Source of the DNA: Acanthochlamys bracteata
Lineage: Eukaryota; Streptophyta; Magnoliopsida; Pandanales; Velloziaceae
Length of the DNA stretch: 64,000 bases
Reading direction: 5' to 3'
Assembly: GCA_019914995.1 (NCBI GenBank)
Contig: CM034131.1
Span: forward strand, 6,852,501 to 6,916,500
Shown here one piece after another: positions 1-11,689 of the stretch (its first letter is position 1; each line of letters opens with the position of its first letter). Below the pieces are notes generated by a model. It was not told the DNA's origin. It saw only the letters and a program-made list of their open reading frames with translations, and did no database searches. The translations under genes and the position numbers were made by a program.

Positions 1-85
1 ATAGACTAAACAGCTGCTAAAATAATTAATGTTTTTAATATCAAAATATGTGAAGTGAATTGAAAATTCAAAATATTCTTGCGAT

Positions 86-1905
86 TCAAACAATTTCAAT
101 CTTCATTCCACCAATCTTGACCTTTCTCTTCCCCTTCTTTGGCACAAGTGTCACCACAATGCTCTCATCTCCCTGAGCTTCCATGTCTTCCAATATCTCA
201 TCAATGCACATTCTCAACCGTGACTTCATTCTCCTCTTCCCATGCCGGATCCCGTTCGGCAACTTCACGAAACTTCCGGCTCTTTCCCGTCCTCCTGCTC
301 CTACTTCTCGGTAATGCTCCGCCGCGTTTACGTAAACATCAAACTTTACATACTCATCTCCTTCAACCTCAATATCATACACTACGAGCACTTCATGACC
401 ACTCTTCGCTGCCGATGATGACCACGGTGTCCTGTTCACTTTCGTACTCAACGCTGTCGAACCAAGGGTCAGCGGAAACGTCACTCTACGGACCTGATTA
501 AAATCAGAAGGCTTCGTACTCCTTGTAAGCTTTGGCCGAGCTTGAATCCAAGGGTTGGTCACGTTCATGTAAGTGTAGCGAAGCTTGATAGGGTCGAGAC
601 AGTCGCGGACTTTGATCCTCACCGGACGAGCGTTCTCGTCGATGAAAATGAAGGATGCATTCAGGAAATCGGGATCGGTAGGGTCGCCTCTTGGGCTGTC
701 GCCGAGGGTCTTCCAAACGGTCCATAAACGGTCGACGTTGGTATGATGTGCGTAGAATATCGGGTCACGGGCTGCTGTGTATAGGTTGATCATGTCCTCG
801 CCGATCCAGTCATGCATAGGGCCGTGCGGAGCATACTCTAGTGGACCAGAACCCAACGGGTCCTCGCCGGCACGGTATGCGCCACCGATGAACAAATCAA
901 CGTTCGGCGCATTTGTAATCATCTATGACAGTGAATAGATTACAATCATATGATCAATGCCGTTTTCATCCTCCAAAAAATAATAATGTATAGAGAAAAG
1001 TAAATTGAAGTATATGTTACCTGTCGATACATGAGCTTGAGGTTTGCCTCAATCTGCGCGTCGCCTCTTAATGTAGGGTCGTCGTCGTATTCGTGAAAGT
1101 CTAAGTCTACAATGGCCGGTGGCTGATGTTCCGGGTACCGGTTGGGATCATAGAGCGGCGAAGATTTGTTTGTGTAAAGTAAAGGAAATGTCATGGTGTC
1201 CGGATTGTCCCAGTTCCAAAACGGGAGGGCAAAGGTATCATCGCCGATCAGTTTCCCGAGTATCCGTTCAAAGAAGTACATAAAGCACCGATGCCATGGC
1301 AAGAACACCCACGATCCATGAGTGCTGAACTCTAAATCAGGAAAGCCTAGCTGACCATAAGAGCCTACACAGTATGAGCAATGAAAATTAGACAGCTGCA
1401 AGAAATTGCGAGGATCGTCGGCTGGCAAAGCCTTCATAAGTGAAAAAGCTTTTTCCAACTTAGCGATGTAGTCAGCGTCAACGAACTGAATAGCCGGCCG
1501 GACACGGAGAGGAGAGGACGGGTCCGGCGGGACGAAGTCTATGATTGCTTCGTTAGCGAGAGACTTGGGAGGGCAGCAAGAAGTCGGATCGACTCCGTCA
1601 GGTAGTTGAGATGAAGGGCCGCATTTCGTTAAATCAGGAATTGCGACCGGTGCTTTCAGTGTCGGCTTCTTCGTCGGAGCTGTTGCTGACTCATTGTCTC
1701 TCCAAGTAAAAGAAAATCTCCTGCCAACTTGACTACTGCTTAGTTCCCTCGGAAGCAGAAGATTGACTGCGCCGCGGAGAAACTGCCATGGCGAGTTACC
1801 ATTAGTGTTGGAGCTGTCATGAGGAGATATTATGGAGAATGAGAACGAGAGTGTCGCCGTAATGGCAATGGCGACCAGAGCAACAGCTGAGATTCGATTG
1901 ATCAT
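86..1905 (-). CDS. PPO: Polyphenol oxidase (catechol oxidase), secretory-type N-terminus
   Basis: Two coding exons, 1905-1021 and 922-86, joined in phase 0 across an intron of about 98 bases (donor CAG|GTAACA, acceptor CATAG|ATG), give 573 residues. The type-3 copper enzyme oxidises o-diphenols to quinones. CuA ligands are H175 (in HCSYC), H196 and H205, with C179 placed to form the usual thioether with H196. CuB ligands are H328, H332 and H354 (HGPMHDW, then AHHTNVDRLW). The loop before H354 is about seven residues shorter than I recall for sweet-potato catechol oxidase. The N-terminal Cys set (LTKC, TSCCPP), a DWL-type region and a KFDV domain (YVKFDVYVN) are present, so it looks intact. 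Residues 1-27 are a hydrophobic signal or anchor rather than the Ser-rich plastid transit peptide usual in this family, suggesting vacuole or apoplast (inference). The start is nearly identical to that of the divergent neighbour at 3468. Confidence 0.93.
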
Positions 1906-3467
1906 GGGTATGGCTCTCTATCTGCAGAGAGAGAGAGAGAGAGGGGAGATGGCCTGGTTTTGTGAAGGTGCTAGATGTGTTTGTCTTTCAGATGTATGCT
2001 ATAATAATCTGTAAATAGAAGTGGGGAAGAAGTACATAGATGAACAGTGATCGAAATTAGTCTGAAAACGATATTAAATTTTAATGTTTTTTACTTTGTT
2101 ATTTCCGAGGTGAACCAGTATTAAAAATAGAGCATGTGTTACATACATGATCATCACTCAAAAGATCAAAGGATCTTATGTTACATGCTTGACGCTGGCT
2201 GGTAGGTAGCAGATGTGTCTGTGACTTGTTCATTGGTTAAAACAAAGCTATAAAAGAGAGAAAACTTATGCTTGTGTTATTCCATCCTAACAGTAACTCA
2301 ATTTTGAGTAATTCATTTTCTGTTAAAAAAGAAAACATACTCTAACACGGGCACTGCATTTATAATCAACAATAATATTATCCAATTTTTCACTGAACAT
2401 CTCACCCTACTAATAAAAATGTATAATTTAACACAAACACACCATATATAGGTTCTCTTAAAACAGAGAGACGAAAGTTCCAGCAGAACACAAAGACATC
2501 TATGAACTCCAGCTACTACCCACACTGTTCCGTTCTTTGTATTTGTTATTATATGCTGAACTATAAGGACAGCAGGCGAGTCGGTAGATTTACTGATATT
2601 GTTAACCTCTTCATAAATGAATTTGCGTACTCTGAATTTAACCTCTCTATAAGATTTAAACACATTATTAATTAATGATATGTCCCCGAGATACAACCAC
2701 ATCTAGTTTCTTTGCTCTCTGATTCCTCTTCTGCAGTGACGAAGCTTTTTGCCAATGTCGATCTTGAGCAAAGCAAAAGTCCAGCAATAATCTCCGGTTC
2801 CTGGATTGCAAGCTTCAGCTTCGATATGCCAAGAAGGCACCAGTACTGGCTTAAGCGCTGGCGACGGCTGCGAAGAAATTTGAGAAAAGAAGCAGATAGA
2901 AGGGCGAATAAAAGAGGCCGACTACGGGTTGGTTCACCGCTGTTGTCATTTTGCCGACTTCAATTACAAGTTTGAACTCGAGGCTTGGTTTTTAGTAATT
3001 GTATTGCTAATTGATTTTTAAGAAGAGATCGTGTTCGAAATTTTTTAACTAAACATACATGTCTTCATGTGAAATATAAAGAATCTTTTATGTAAAATCG
3101 TGACGGCTATTAAAAACCCCACATGCTTAACACGAGCTATAACTACAAGGCTTTGGGCTGTATACCGTATATTTAATTGGGCCTTAGCAGTAGTCTGGGC
3201 TGCCCATTGTGTTGTATATTACTTCCCTACTAGGTGAAATGGCGGCAAAGAAACAAACAGGCGTTACAATCTATTTCTATTTTTAATAATATTCAAAAAG
3301 AACCTTGTATATACAACAAATAATAGTTGAACTTTCAGGATTATAGTAGATTCCTACACGTATCTCCTTCTCCTGGTTTATTAACAATAACAGCGCCGCA
3401 TCTCCATCTCCATTCATTTCACAACACTCTACCAAACTCCAAGCAATCGGAAAGCTAACTAGCTGCC
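1906..3467. promoter_or_regulatory. Divergent intergenic region between PPO and permuted NlpC/P60 gene
   Basis: This 1.56-kb stretch separates two start codons pointing away from each other. Read on the minus strand, a (CT)n tract ending in GCAG lies just before the PPO ATG (about 1921-1943) and looks like a 3' splice acceptor, so PPO may have a 5'UTR intron. A TATAAA-like box on the plus strand is near 2250. The ORF at 2712-2975 has an Arg-rich end but no family I recognise. No other gene is seen. Confidence 0.5.
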
Positions 3468-6400
3468 ATGATCAATCGAATCTCAGCCGTTGTTCTTATC
3501 ACAGCCGCTGCCGCTGTTGCGGCGCTGTTGTTTTTAATCACCATAACATCGCCGCACTTGGCAGCTTTGCTGAAGAGCAGCACCATCAAAGGTGGGGATG
3601 AAGATTTCACGCCATGGCGGTTACCAATCCGACCGTTGGATTTGTTGCCCTTGATGCCGAGACAGGTGTCGATGCCAGTGCTTCGGTCGCTACGTAGCGC
3701 GGTAGACCTTCTACCGACCTTCGTTGGCGCCGCGGCAGCTAATAATGGCGATAATTCCACCGTTCTTGAGTGGAAAGGCGCGTGTTTTTATAAGAATCAG
3801 GCTTGGATGGAGTTCCATAACAAGACTGGGTCGCGGTATGGCGGCGGTACGCTTCACATCAAGGTTTGTTTTACTGTGGTGTTATTTTCTTTAGGTGGAG
3901 TGAAGTGCCAGAAACTTGCATCTCTTAGTAAGAGGTCCTAATTGCGCTTGTTGTCATACCCACCGTAATGTGCAAAATTTCGTAGTATCTATAGTTTAAC
4001 ATGTAAGTGATTAAGATGTTTCATTTTGTAAATTGGGAAAAGAAAATTTTCTTTTGGAGAATTAGGAAATTGGATTTGTTGGAGGTGAAGGGGAAGATGT
4101 TAATTTAGCTGATTTCATTATGATTCCTTGAAATTATTTCAAGTTTGATGATAAGTGCTTGCTAACTTGAAATTGTCAGTATTGGTGTTCAGTTTGTCTG
4201 TGAAGTGGAAGTTAATTTAGCTAAGTTGCAATGAAGCTCTGAAAGGTTGCTTCAATAATGAAAAAAGTATAAGTTGAAACTAAGTGAGTACAAGGTGTTA
4301 TCATGAGTGCAAGGATTGGACTTGTTTTCTACTTTAATTATTCCTTGCACGCATAGATCCCTTACTGGGGAAGTGTTATGGTGATGAAAACTTGCATATG
4401 CTAAGTTGCTGAGGATAGTAGGTTAGTGCTGTTTTAGCTACAATTTGTACAGATTCTATTAGAGGCTTATACGAAGGATTATATACATGTGAAAGCAAAC
4501 AAGTAAATGTGTTATCTACCTATCTTAAATTTGACCATAATAGTACTAGTTGCTTCTACCATTCTTTTGCTATTTTCCGTTGGGCATGGGACTGATTTTT
4601 GTTGAGTGATTTTGGCAGTTGATTGGTTAACTATTTTCCAAAAAGATTTTGTATTTAACTACTTGCTATAGTCTGTTCATTAATTCATTTTGTACATGAT
4701 ATGTCAAATTCCTATATGAAGTATTTCTACATTAAAGCAATTCAAGTGACTAGCTTTTCTTTATTTTTCAGGTGAGCAAGGCTCACAGTTTGACATGTAT
4801 CGATCTTTATGTCTTTGCAACTCCATACCGTGTCACATGGGACTACTACTTCCTTGCTCGAGAACATACTCTTGATTTCAAAGAGTGGGAGGATGAGGCA
4901 GAGTATGAATATGTAGGCTACCGCTTCTGTTTTCCATCTACTATAAATTAACATCAGATGAAAGCATATGTCTATAATGACTTCATGACCTTTCTTTTGC
5001 AACTCAGGTGAAGCGTAATGGAGTTTCGATCTTCCTCATGGAGTCAGGCACCATTGGAACTCTACGTGCTCTATGGGATGTATTTCCTTTGTTTACGAAC
5101 ACTGGATGGGGCGAAAACTCTAATCTTGCTTTCCTTAAGAAGCATATGGGGACAGATTTTGATGTAAGGCCAGAGCCATGGGTTTCAAATATCACTGTTG
5201 ATGATATCCATTCTGGGGATTTCTTAGCCATTTCAAAGATTCGAGGAAGGTGGGGAGGATTCGAGACATTGGAGAAGTGGGTCACTGGGGCCTATGTTGG
5301 TCACAGTGCAGTCTGTCTCAAGGACTCTGAAGGAAAACTTTGGGTTGCAGAATCTGGGCATGAAGATGAGGAGGTTAAACCTCAGAGCTTCCTTCTGGAG
5401 TTCAGATAGCATCCTAGTTTCAGATTGTGTTTGTTGCAATATGCTTCAATCTTTCTGATTAGTTAGTTTGATGCTCTCTATCTTTTTGTAAGTTGCATAA
5501 GTTTAGTTCAATGATAGTTTTCTTTTTCATTCTAGGGAAATGATGTTATTGCTATATTGCCTTGGGAAGAATGGTGGGAGTTTGAGCTGACAAAGGATGA
5601 TTCTAATCCGCAAATTGCATTGCTTCCGTTGCATCCAGATATTCTAGCCAAATTCAACAACACTGCAGCTTGGGAGTACGCCAAAAGCATGTCAGGAAAA
5701 CCCTACGGTTACCATAATATGATTTTCAGTTGGATAGACACTATAAAAAATAACTATCCCCCACCTTTGGATGCCCATGTGGTAAGATCTCTTTAATAGG
5801 AAGTCTGTTGACTTTGAGATAGTTTCTCATGTGTAGGCTTCTTTGCACGTAATAGCGGTGTGAATCAGTGTGTTAGCAAGTGGGTTGTTTCTGTTTCCCA
5901 AACTTCTAGTTGTTATTCATGTGTTGGCTCTCTCTGTTTACTGCCCATTTTGTCATTCATGCGAGTGCTTTCTCTCTTCCCTTTATCTTTTGGTGACTGT
6001 CAGGTCTTTGGCTCATACTATTACACTTCAAATCATTATTCTAAGTGTGTTGAGAGTCCGGTTCCTTGGAGATTATATTTATCGATCTTTGGGTTCTAGT
6101 TATGGTTTATCCAGATATGGGTTAGGGCTGTTGTGGCTTCAGTAGTGGGCCACATCCCAAAAGTTGTACACCCTTATAGGTATGTGGAGTTATGAGTAGA
6201 CTTCTATGGGAGAGGCTGTTTATTGCAAAATAAGTTTCAAGAGGATTATTTAGGTTTAGAAGCCAGATGAGGTGTACTTACCTTCAGATGTGATTGGAAT
6301 GCATCAAGATTGAAGACTTCCTTTTATTGTAACATCTAAATGTATCCCTGAATCATACCGATTGTTCTCCTGAAAGTGCCAGTTTGATATTTGTCCTGGT

Positions 6401-8287
6401 ATCTGTTCCATATCTGTTGAGCCAAAAATGTAATTTGTAACAATACCATCTAATTTCTTGTATTATATGGTTTATTTTGGAAGGTATCCATGATTCTAGT
6501 TGTTACTTAATATGTTACGCTGCATCAAAATGACTTGCTTCAAAATAAAAGATCGAGCTTAAAGAACGTTTGAGATTTTGCAGTGTAGCATCATGATCTA
6601 TTAAGAAAGTAACATGTGGTAGTATTAGATTCTGATTTTGTGTAACATAAGTGCATCCGATCTAATGATTTCTAAGGTTTCTGGTGTTTGATCCTTGAGG
6701 CAGGTTCTCGTAACTTATCTCTATTGTATGGCTTGTAGGTTGCTTCTGTTATGACCATGTGGAGCAAGATTCAGCCTGCATATGCTGCTAATATGTGGAA
6801 TGAAGCCTTGAACAAGCGGCTTGGCACTGAGGTTTGTGGCTGTACACATGTGAAACTCCTATTCTTTTTACAAGTGCTCATGTATGTTAAAGAGCAAATG
6901 AGGACTATAAGCAGTATAACATGGATTCCTTAAAGAAACAAATGTGAAACTTTATAGAGATGTCATTGCTATTGTGTAAATCTTCCTTGATAGCGACAAA
7001 CCAAACTGCTACTCTTTAAGTTTGTTGTTTGACCATATAGGCACAGTGTGCTTTTGGAGAATATAGAAATATCTGGATTGTCTTAAACTTGCTGAATCCA
7101 TGTCCAAATCGATCACCGCTATAAAGACATCAGTTCGTATCATGAATGATTCATTATTGGATAATTCAAATTTTGTAAAGGACAGCACTAAGATGCTACT
7201 ATCAGATAAGATGGCGAATTGCATCAGTTCTTTCAGATTCTGTATATAGTTGGTCGTCATTGTTGATTGGTTAACTTCATCCTTAGATACCGAGTTGCTC
7301 AGTTTGTAGTTCCCTCCGTTGAAAGACATAATGACTTTCAACTTTTTGTACTGAAGTAGGATTAGTTATCCATTTAGTAGTGATGAGCTATAATAGATGG
7401 GACATTCTAACTTTGCAACTACCATTGGTCTCATTCAAATTCTAGTCTTTTGAGTTTGTTCCAAATTCTTTGGTATATTGTCATATTAGTTATCCTATAC
7501 TTCTTTTTACAGGGCTTAGATCTGCCGGATATTATAGTTGAATCGGAGAAACAGGGCTTATCTTTTGACAAACTCCTTACAATTCCTGAACAAGACAGGT
7601 GGGTTTATACTGATGGAAGGTCTACCTCTTGTGTTGCTTTCATACTTGAGATGTACAAGCATGCTGGGGTGTTTGAACCAATCGGCCACTCTATAGAGGT
7701 CACTGAGTTCACTGTAAGTTGATGAACGGCATCTTTAATTTCCTTCATTTTCATTTTAACCTGCATGCTTATTGTGCTATTCCATTTCTAACATTTGAGC
7801 ATTTTGATTAAGTCATCCCCTTTTGTGTAGAACAGAAATATATCCTAGCATATTTGCGATTCTCTCTTGCTGCTTGCATTGCTTGTGTCAATATTTTCGA
7901 GCTTTTAGAAGGCTTATCTGTACATGAAATTGTTGAATAAATATTGTTTCTTCTTATTTTATTTCTTCTTCATGAGCAAACTTCTGGTGAGTGGAAGTTA
8001 TGCGGTGCCATCTTTCTGCCAGCAGGTTTTAAGTACCCTATATATCGTTATAACCATTTCTTGTTTCGCAGATAAAAGATGCCTACACACTTAACATTTA
8101 TGAAAGCAACATGAGTCGGTTGCCAGAATGGTGCAACAAAGAAGATGAAGCGATGCTTCCATATTGTCAAATCAAGGGGAAGTACCGGATGGAACTGCCT
8201 TTCTACAACACCATGAAACCCTATCCGCACATGAATGAGAAGTGCCCCTCCCTTCCTCCCAACTATTTCAGGCCGAAAAATTGCTAG
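3468..8287 (+). CDS. Secreted/membrane-anchored permuted NlpC/P60 (papain-like) family protein
   Basis: Seven coding exons: 3468-3863, 4772-4912, 5008-5373, 5536-5781, 6739-6831, 7513-7713 and 8072-8287. All six introns are phase 0, and the product is 552 residues. The N-terminus (MINRISAV, then a hydrophobic run to about residue 28) is a signal peptide or anchor. A His in the motif YVGHSAVCL (H278), an acidic/His patch (AESGHED, about 294-299) and a Cys in STSCVAFIL (C454) occur in the order His-Glu-Cys. That order is expected for circularly permuted papain-fold proteins of the YiiX/LRAT/PPPDE group. The protein looks like a conserved plant protein normally annotated as uncharacterised. Hydrolase or amidase activity in the secretory path is inference; substrate and partners are unknown. 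Several WxxW-rich blocks (WEEWWEFEL) and NxT/S sites fit a lumenal or extracellular protein. It is head to head with the polyphenol oxidase. Confidence 0.85.
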
Positions 8288-9521
8288 TGTTTTTCCATCT
8301 ACCATGGATTTAATTTAAGGAACCACATCTACAACTATGTATTCTTCTGTATATAAGCTAACTTATCAAAGATTCAAAATGTAAGCTTGGTGGGACAAGT
8401 AGAGGAAACCTACTGTTATATTAGACCCAAAAAAAAAAAGGAATTAGATATTAGCTAGTGAGAAGATGTATGGTAAATATAGTTTGACGCAAGTTATTAG
8501 GTGGATGAGACCGTAGTATATGGAACCTGATAGCTCGGCCCTCTTCTATCTCCTGTTCATAGGATTGTAGCTCACAGTTTATGCAAGGAATTATTAAATA
8601 GCAAGTCAATAGTTTTACTACTTGAAGTTCATGGAAAATACGAACCAGTTAGATGTTTGTAATTAACTTTGTAGAGCTTATCTGTGGCAGACAGTCATGT
8701 AGGTGATAGTATCTGGAGCAAGTTAAAGGTAGACACTTGGTCTTTCTTGACAACAATCTCTAAATCCAAAGATCAAATCATGAGTTCTTGTAATAATCGA
8801 TATAACGAAAACTAGTCTCTAACTACAGATTTATGAGTGCATCATATTTTTTCTGCTCAATTTTGATAAGAAACCAACGCAAACATGAAGTTATGGGATC
8901 TCTGCAGTATGTGCCATCTCACCTCAGCAGTACAATCTCTGCCTTTCCAAACGATAGTGTAATGTTCTGTCCACAAGTAGAGGGGGTGTTTGGTTTTGCT
9001 TTTCTCCAACCCAACTTTTCAATTCTCCATTTCACGTTTTTCAATACATATTTTATAAATATATAAAAATTTATTTAAAAATTTAGAAAGTGTAGAAAAA
9101 ATTCTACAAGTGAGATCTTTTTATTACATATTTTTATTATTTTTTTAGAAGTAAAAAAAATAGAGCTCGTTTTTCAAAAAGGACAAAAATACCCTTCATT
9201 TCACAAAAGCTCCATTTCATAAGCAATCCCAAACACCCCCAGACTCCATCTTGCGAAACTCATTGCCAGGGCAAAATTTTCTAGCCATGTGCCAAGTAGT
9301 ATGTAATAAAATGCGGAGGGAACGCTCACTTACTGAATCGCTATTGTTCCAGAATTATATTAACAACAATATGGTGAATCCATTAGTTGGGATATAAGGC
9401 GTACATCGTTGTCGATAATATCCACGTGTCAAAAGTAACACAATTGCAAGATACATATAAAGACGGGAATCTTACAAAAGTGACATTTAATTGAACCACT
9501 GCAAATGGCATGATTATGAAG
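8288..9521. other. Intergenic: 3' UTR of the permuted-protease-like gene and a MITE
   Basis: About 200 bases after the stop look like 3' UTR. Apart from the inverted-repeat element at 8982-9240 I see no gene. The two genes bordering the region converge here. Confidence 0.6.
8982..9240. mobile_element. MITE with GGGGGTGTTTGG terminal inverted repeats
   Basis: The 259-base element begins GGGGGTGTTTGGTTTTGC and ends with the inverted counterpart (GCAATCCCAAACACCCCC). It is flanked on both sides by AGA (8979-8981 and 9241-9243), consistent with a 3-base target duplication. The inside is AT-rich with a small palindrome (TGTAGAAAAAATTCTACA). It has no coding capacity. Terminal sequence and 3-base duplication resemble PIF/Harbinger-type (Tourist-like) elements, though AGA is not the usual TWA target. 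Degraded relatives occur elsewhere in the window. Confidence 0.8.
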
Positions 9522-11689
9522 CTATTCTTTCTTTGGAGGAATATGATTGAAGCCAGTTGCTATTTTGAAGATGTAAAATCCAGCCATAAGAGCACTGCAA
9601 TATGAAACATCTTGTCAGACGTCCATGTTGGGAAAGAAGATATTCATATTGAACAGAAGGGCACAGAATTGGAAGTCTAAGAAGAGGAGAAGATTTTGTC
9701 ACGATTCAACTGCCAATCCTAGATACGAAACATTAATCGATAGACATCCATTGGGTACGGAACCAGAAGTTTCCCTTTGAAGATAGCAGCGTCACAATTT
9801 AGATCAGCAATTGTAAACAATGAATGCCATATTCCAAATGATAAAAAGAAATAACAAAGAGGTTCTGTCATCAAACCTGAGTAAAGCAACTACACCAGCA
9901 GGCATTATCTTAGAGGTCTGGAGGTATCTCTGCCCCATGACAAATGTTAACGAGAGTGATATGACTGTTTCATAGGGAAAATCAAAGTAAGAATTATTTT
10001 TAGTATGTTAAAGTGAGTGAAATGACTGTTTCATAAGAAATATCAAAGTAAGAGCTTTTTTTAGGACCTAATCTTAGAAGAAACTGAAAATATCATTGTA
10101 AAGAGACAAATACCATAACTTAGCAGTCGTGGGATAAATAACAAGTATTTTCTACTAAATACCTTGTACTGTTCTTCGGCTCCATCATGTTACTAGGTTG
10201 GGGAAGAATAAGACAAACTTATAGCCACAGCAGAACGTCTAGAGTTTAAACAATTTCTACTAGTATTGTCATGTAAGGTTATGGAATCAATTATAGGCTC
10301 TATCTTAAGAGTCGCCAACTGCAATTCACTTAGGATCCCATTTATTTACTCTGTTAGCTGCAAATTTGATTGAACATTATTGTAGAATCTCACTTCAAAA
10401 ACTTGGGGTCTTGACATTGTGGGTCATCTTCCTCTTTGATTTTATACCGTAATTCTACACGTAGGACTTTCCCGGTTATGATGATGTAATTTGATAGCAT
10501 CAAGGTTCAGGTGGATCTTAGTAATCTTCAGCAGACAGAAACATTTTCTATTCATGACTGACAAAGATGTCCCATCTTGTAATTGAACAAAGAGAAATTA
10601 AAGGATTCTAGTTCAAAGGACTTGAAAGGGTTCCTTCTCCTTATGATAGGAGGCATGTGTTCTGCAAAAAATATATTGATTACATAGTATGACATGTTGA
10701 AGCTAATGACATAGGATAGTCACATAAGGGAGGATTGTTTCCTAGTAAGCTGGAGTCAACTTGATGCCTTCACTAGCTAATCTAGTACTTGAAACATCCA
10801 AAACAATCACAAATATATACGATAAAGATGCAATGATTTATTTCACTTTTAGCTACTGCAATATCAGTCGTAACTAAACTTTTACAAGTTAAATATGGTA
10901 CTTAATTCCTAGACCGTCCACCTTGCCATTCTATTTGAATGGAGAGCAAATTTTATGACTTTGCACCTATGATATGACTTTTACAAGTCAAGCCATTTCT
11001 TAAAACCAGTCATTTCTAACAGCACAGAGACATGCAAACGCAGAAGAGAGATCATGCTGCAAAAGATAACTAATCCAAGACAAAACTATAAATATATGCC
11101 AACTGAATATTTTGAGCAGAAGAGAGATCATGCTGCAAAAGATAACTAATCCAAGACAAAACTATAAATATATGCTAACTGAATATTTTGACAAGCAAGC
11201 AGAAGCAAATCATCAGACCAATAACAAGTACTAGTCAGATCCAGAACAAGCTTCTAACAGTGATCGGAACGCTAAACAAATCATAGTAAAGCTAACTGAA
11301 TTTGAGATCAGCACTCCAATTCCAAGTTTTACAAAATTCAAAAGATCCAAGACATTAGAAGAAATTAACAATGAGCTGATCACCTAGAAACTATCCCATC
11401 ATTATTTCACCGATTTCGAAAGAACAAAACAAGGCAAAACAAATTCCAAAGTCCAAAAACAAATGACAACGAGAAGTTCAGAATACTAACTGGTCTCAAG
11501 GAAGAAAGCAAGGTAAGAATTCTGGCGCTTCTCGAAAGCCTGAAGACTAATATATCCAGCAAGTATAAGAAGTAAACCAGCACCACCGCCGCCGGCAAGA
11601 GAAGTAGTGCTACCTTTCCGAGCATAGCCAACGACTCCGCCGGCCATCACCATCATCCCATAGGGGATCGTGAAGCAGAAGTCGTGCAT
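9522..11689 (-). CDS. TMEM14 / FATTY ACID EXPORT-like small membrane protein
   Basis: Three coding exons, 11689-11491, 9964-9877 and 9594-9522, join to 119 residues, the usual size of TMEM14/FAX5-7 proteins. The start MHDFCFTIPYG, the Gly-rich first helices (GGVVGYARKGS, LAGGGGAGLL), the segment VMGQRYLQTSKIMPAG and the tail GFNHIPPKKE match the family as I remember it. Four short hydrophobic helices are expected. Plant relatives are linked to fatty-acid export from plastids or to other endomembranes; members without an N-terminal transit peptide, like this one, are usually placed outside the plastid (established for the family, not shown here). A splice acceptor (TTTGCAG) 9 bases before the ATG implies a 5'UTR intron. 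Intron 1 (about 1.5 kb) contains two tandem duplications. It shares a promoter region with the DTW gene. Confidence 0.9.
9952..10075. repeat. 61-base tandem duplication covering a splice acceptor
   Basis: The block containing ATGACTGTTTCATA begins at 9961 and again at 10022, followed in both copies by a similar ATCAAAGTAAGA stretch. The first copy holds the acceptor of exon 2 of the FAX-like gene (minus strand ATGAAACAG|TCAT); the second copy carries the same acceptor sequence 61 bases upstream. Confidence 0.8.
11040..11191. repeat. 76-base perfect-length tandem duplication
   Basis: Copies at 11040-11115 and 11116-11191 both begin GCAGAAGAGAGATCATG and differ at one base (GCC versus GCT near the end). 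They lie in intron 1 of the FAX-like gene. The near-identity means a recent event. Confidence 0.95.

Noticed and set aside
139-727. Plus-strand ORFs across the PPO second exon
   Set aside because: They are shadows of the strongly conserved PPO frame on the minus strand.
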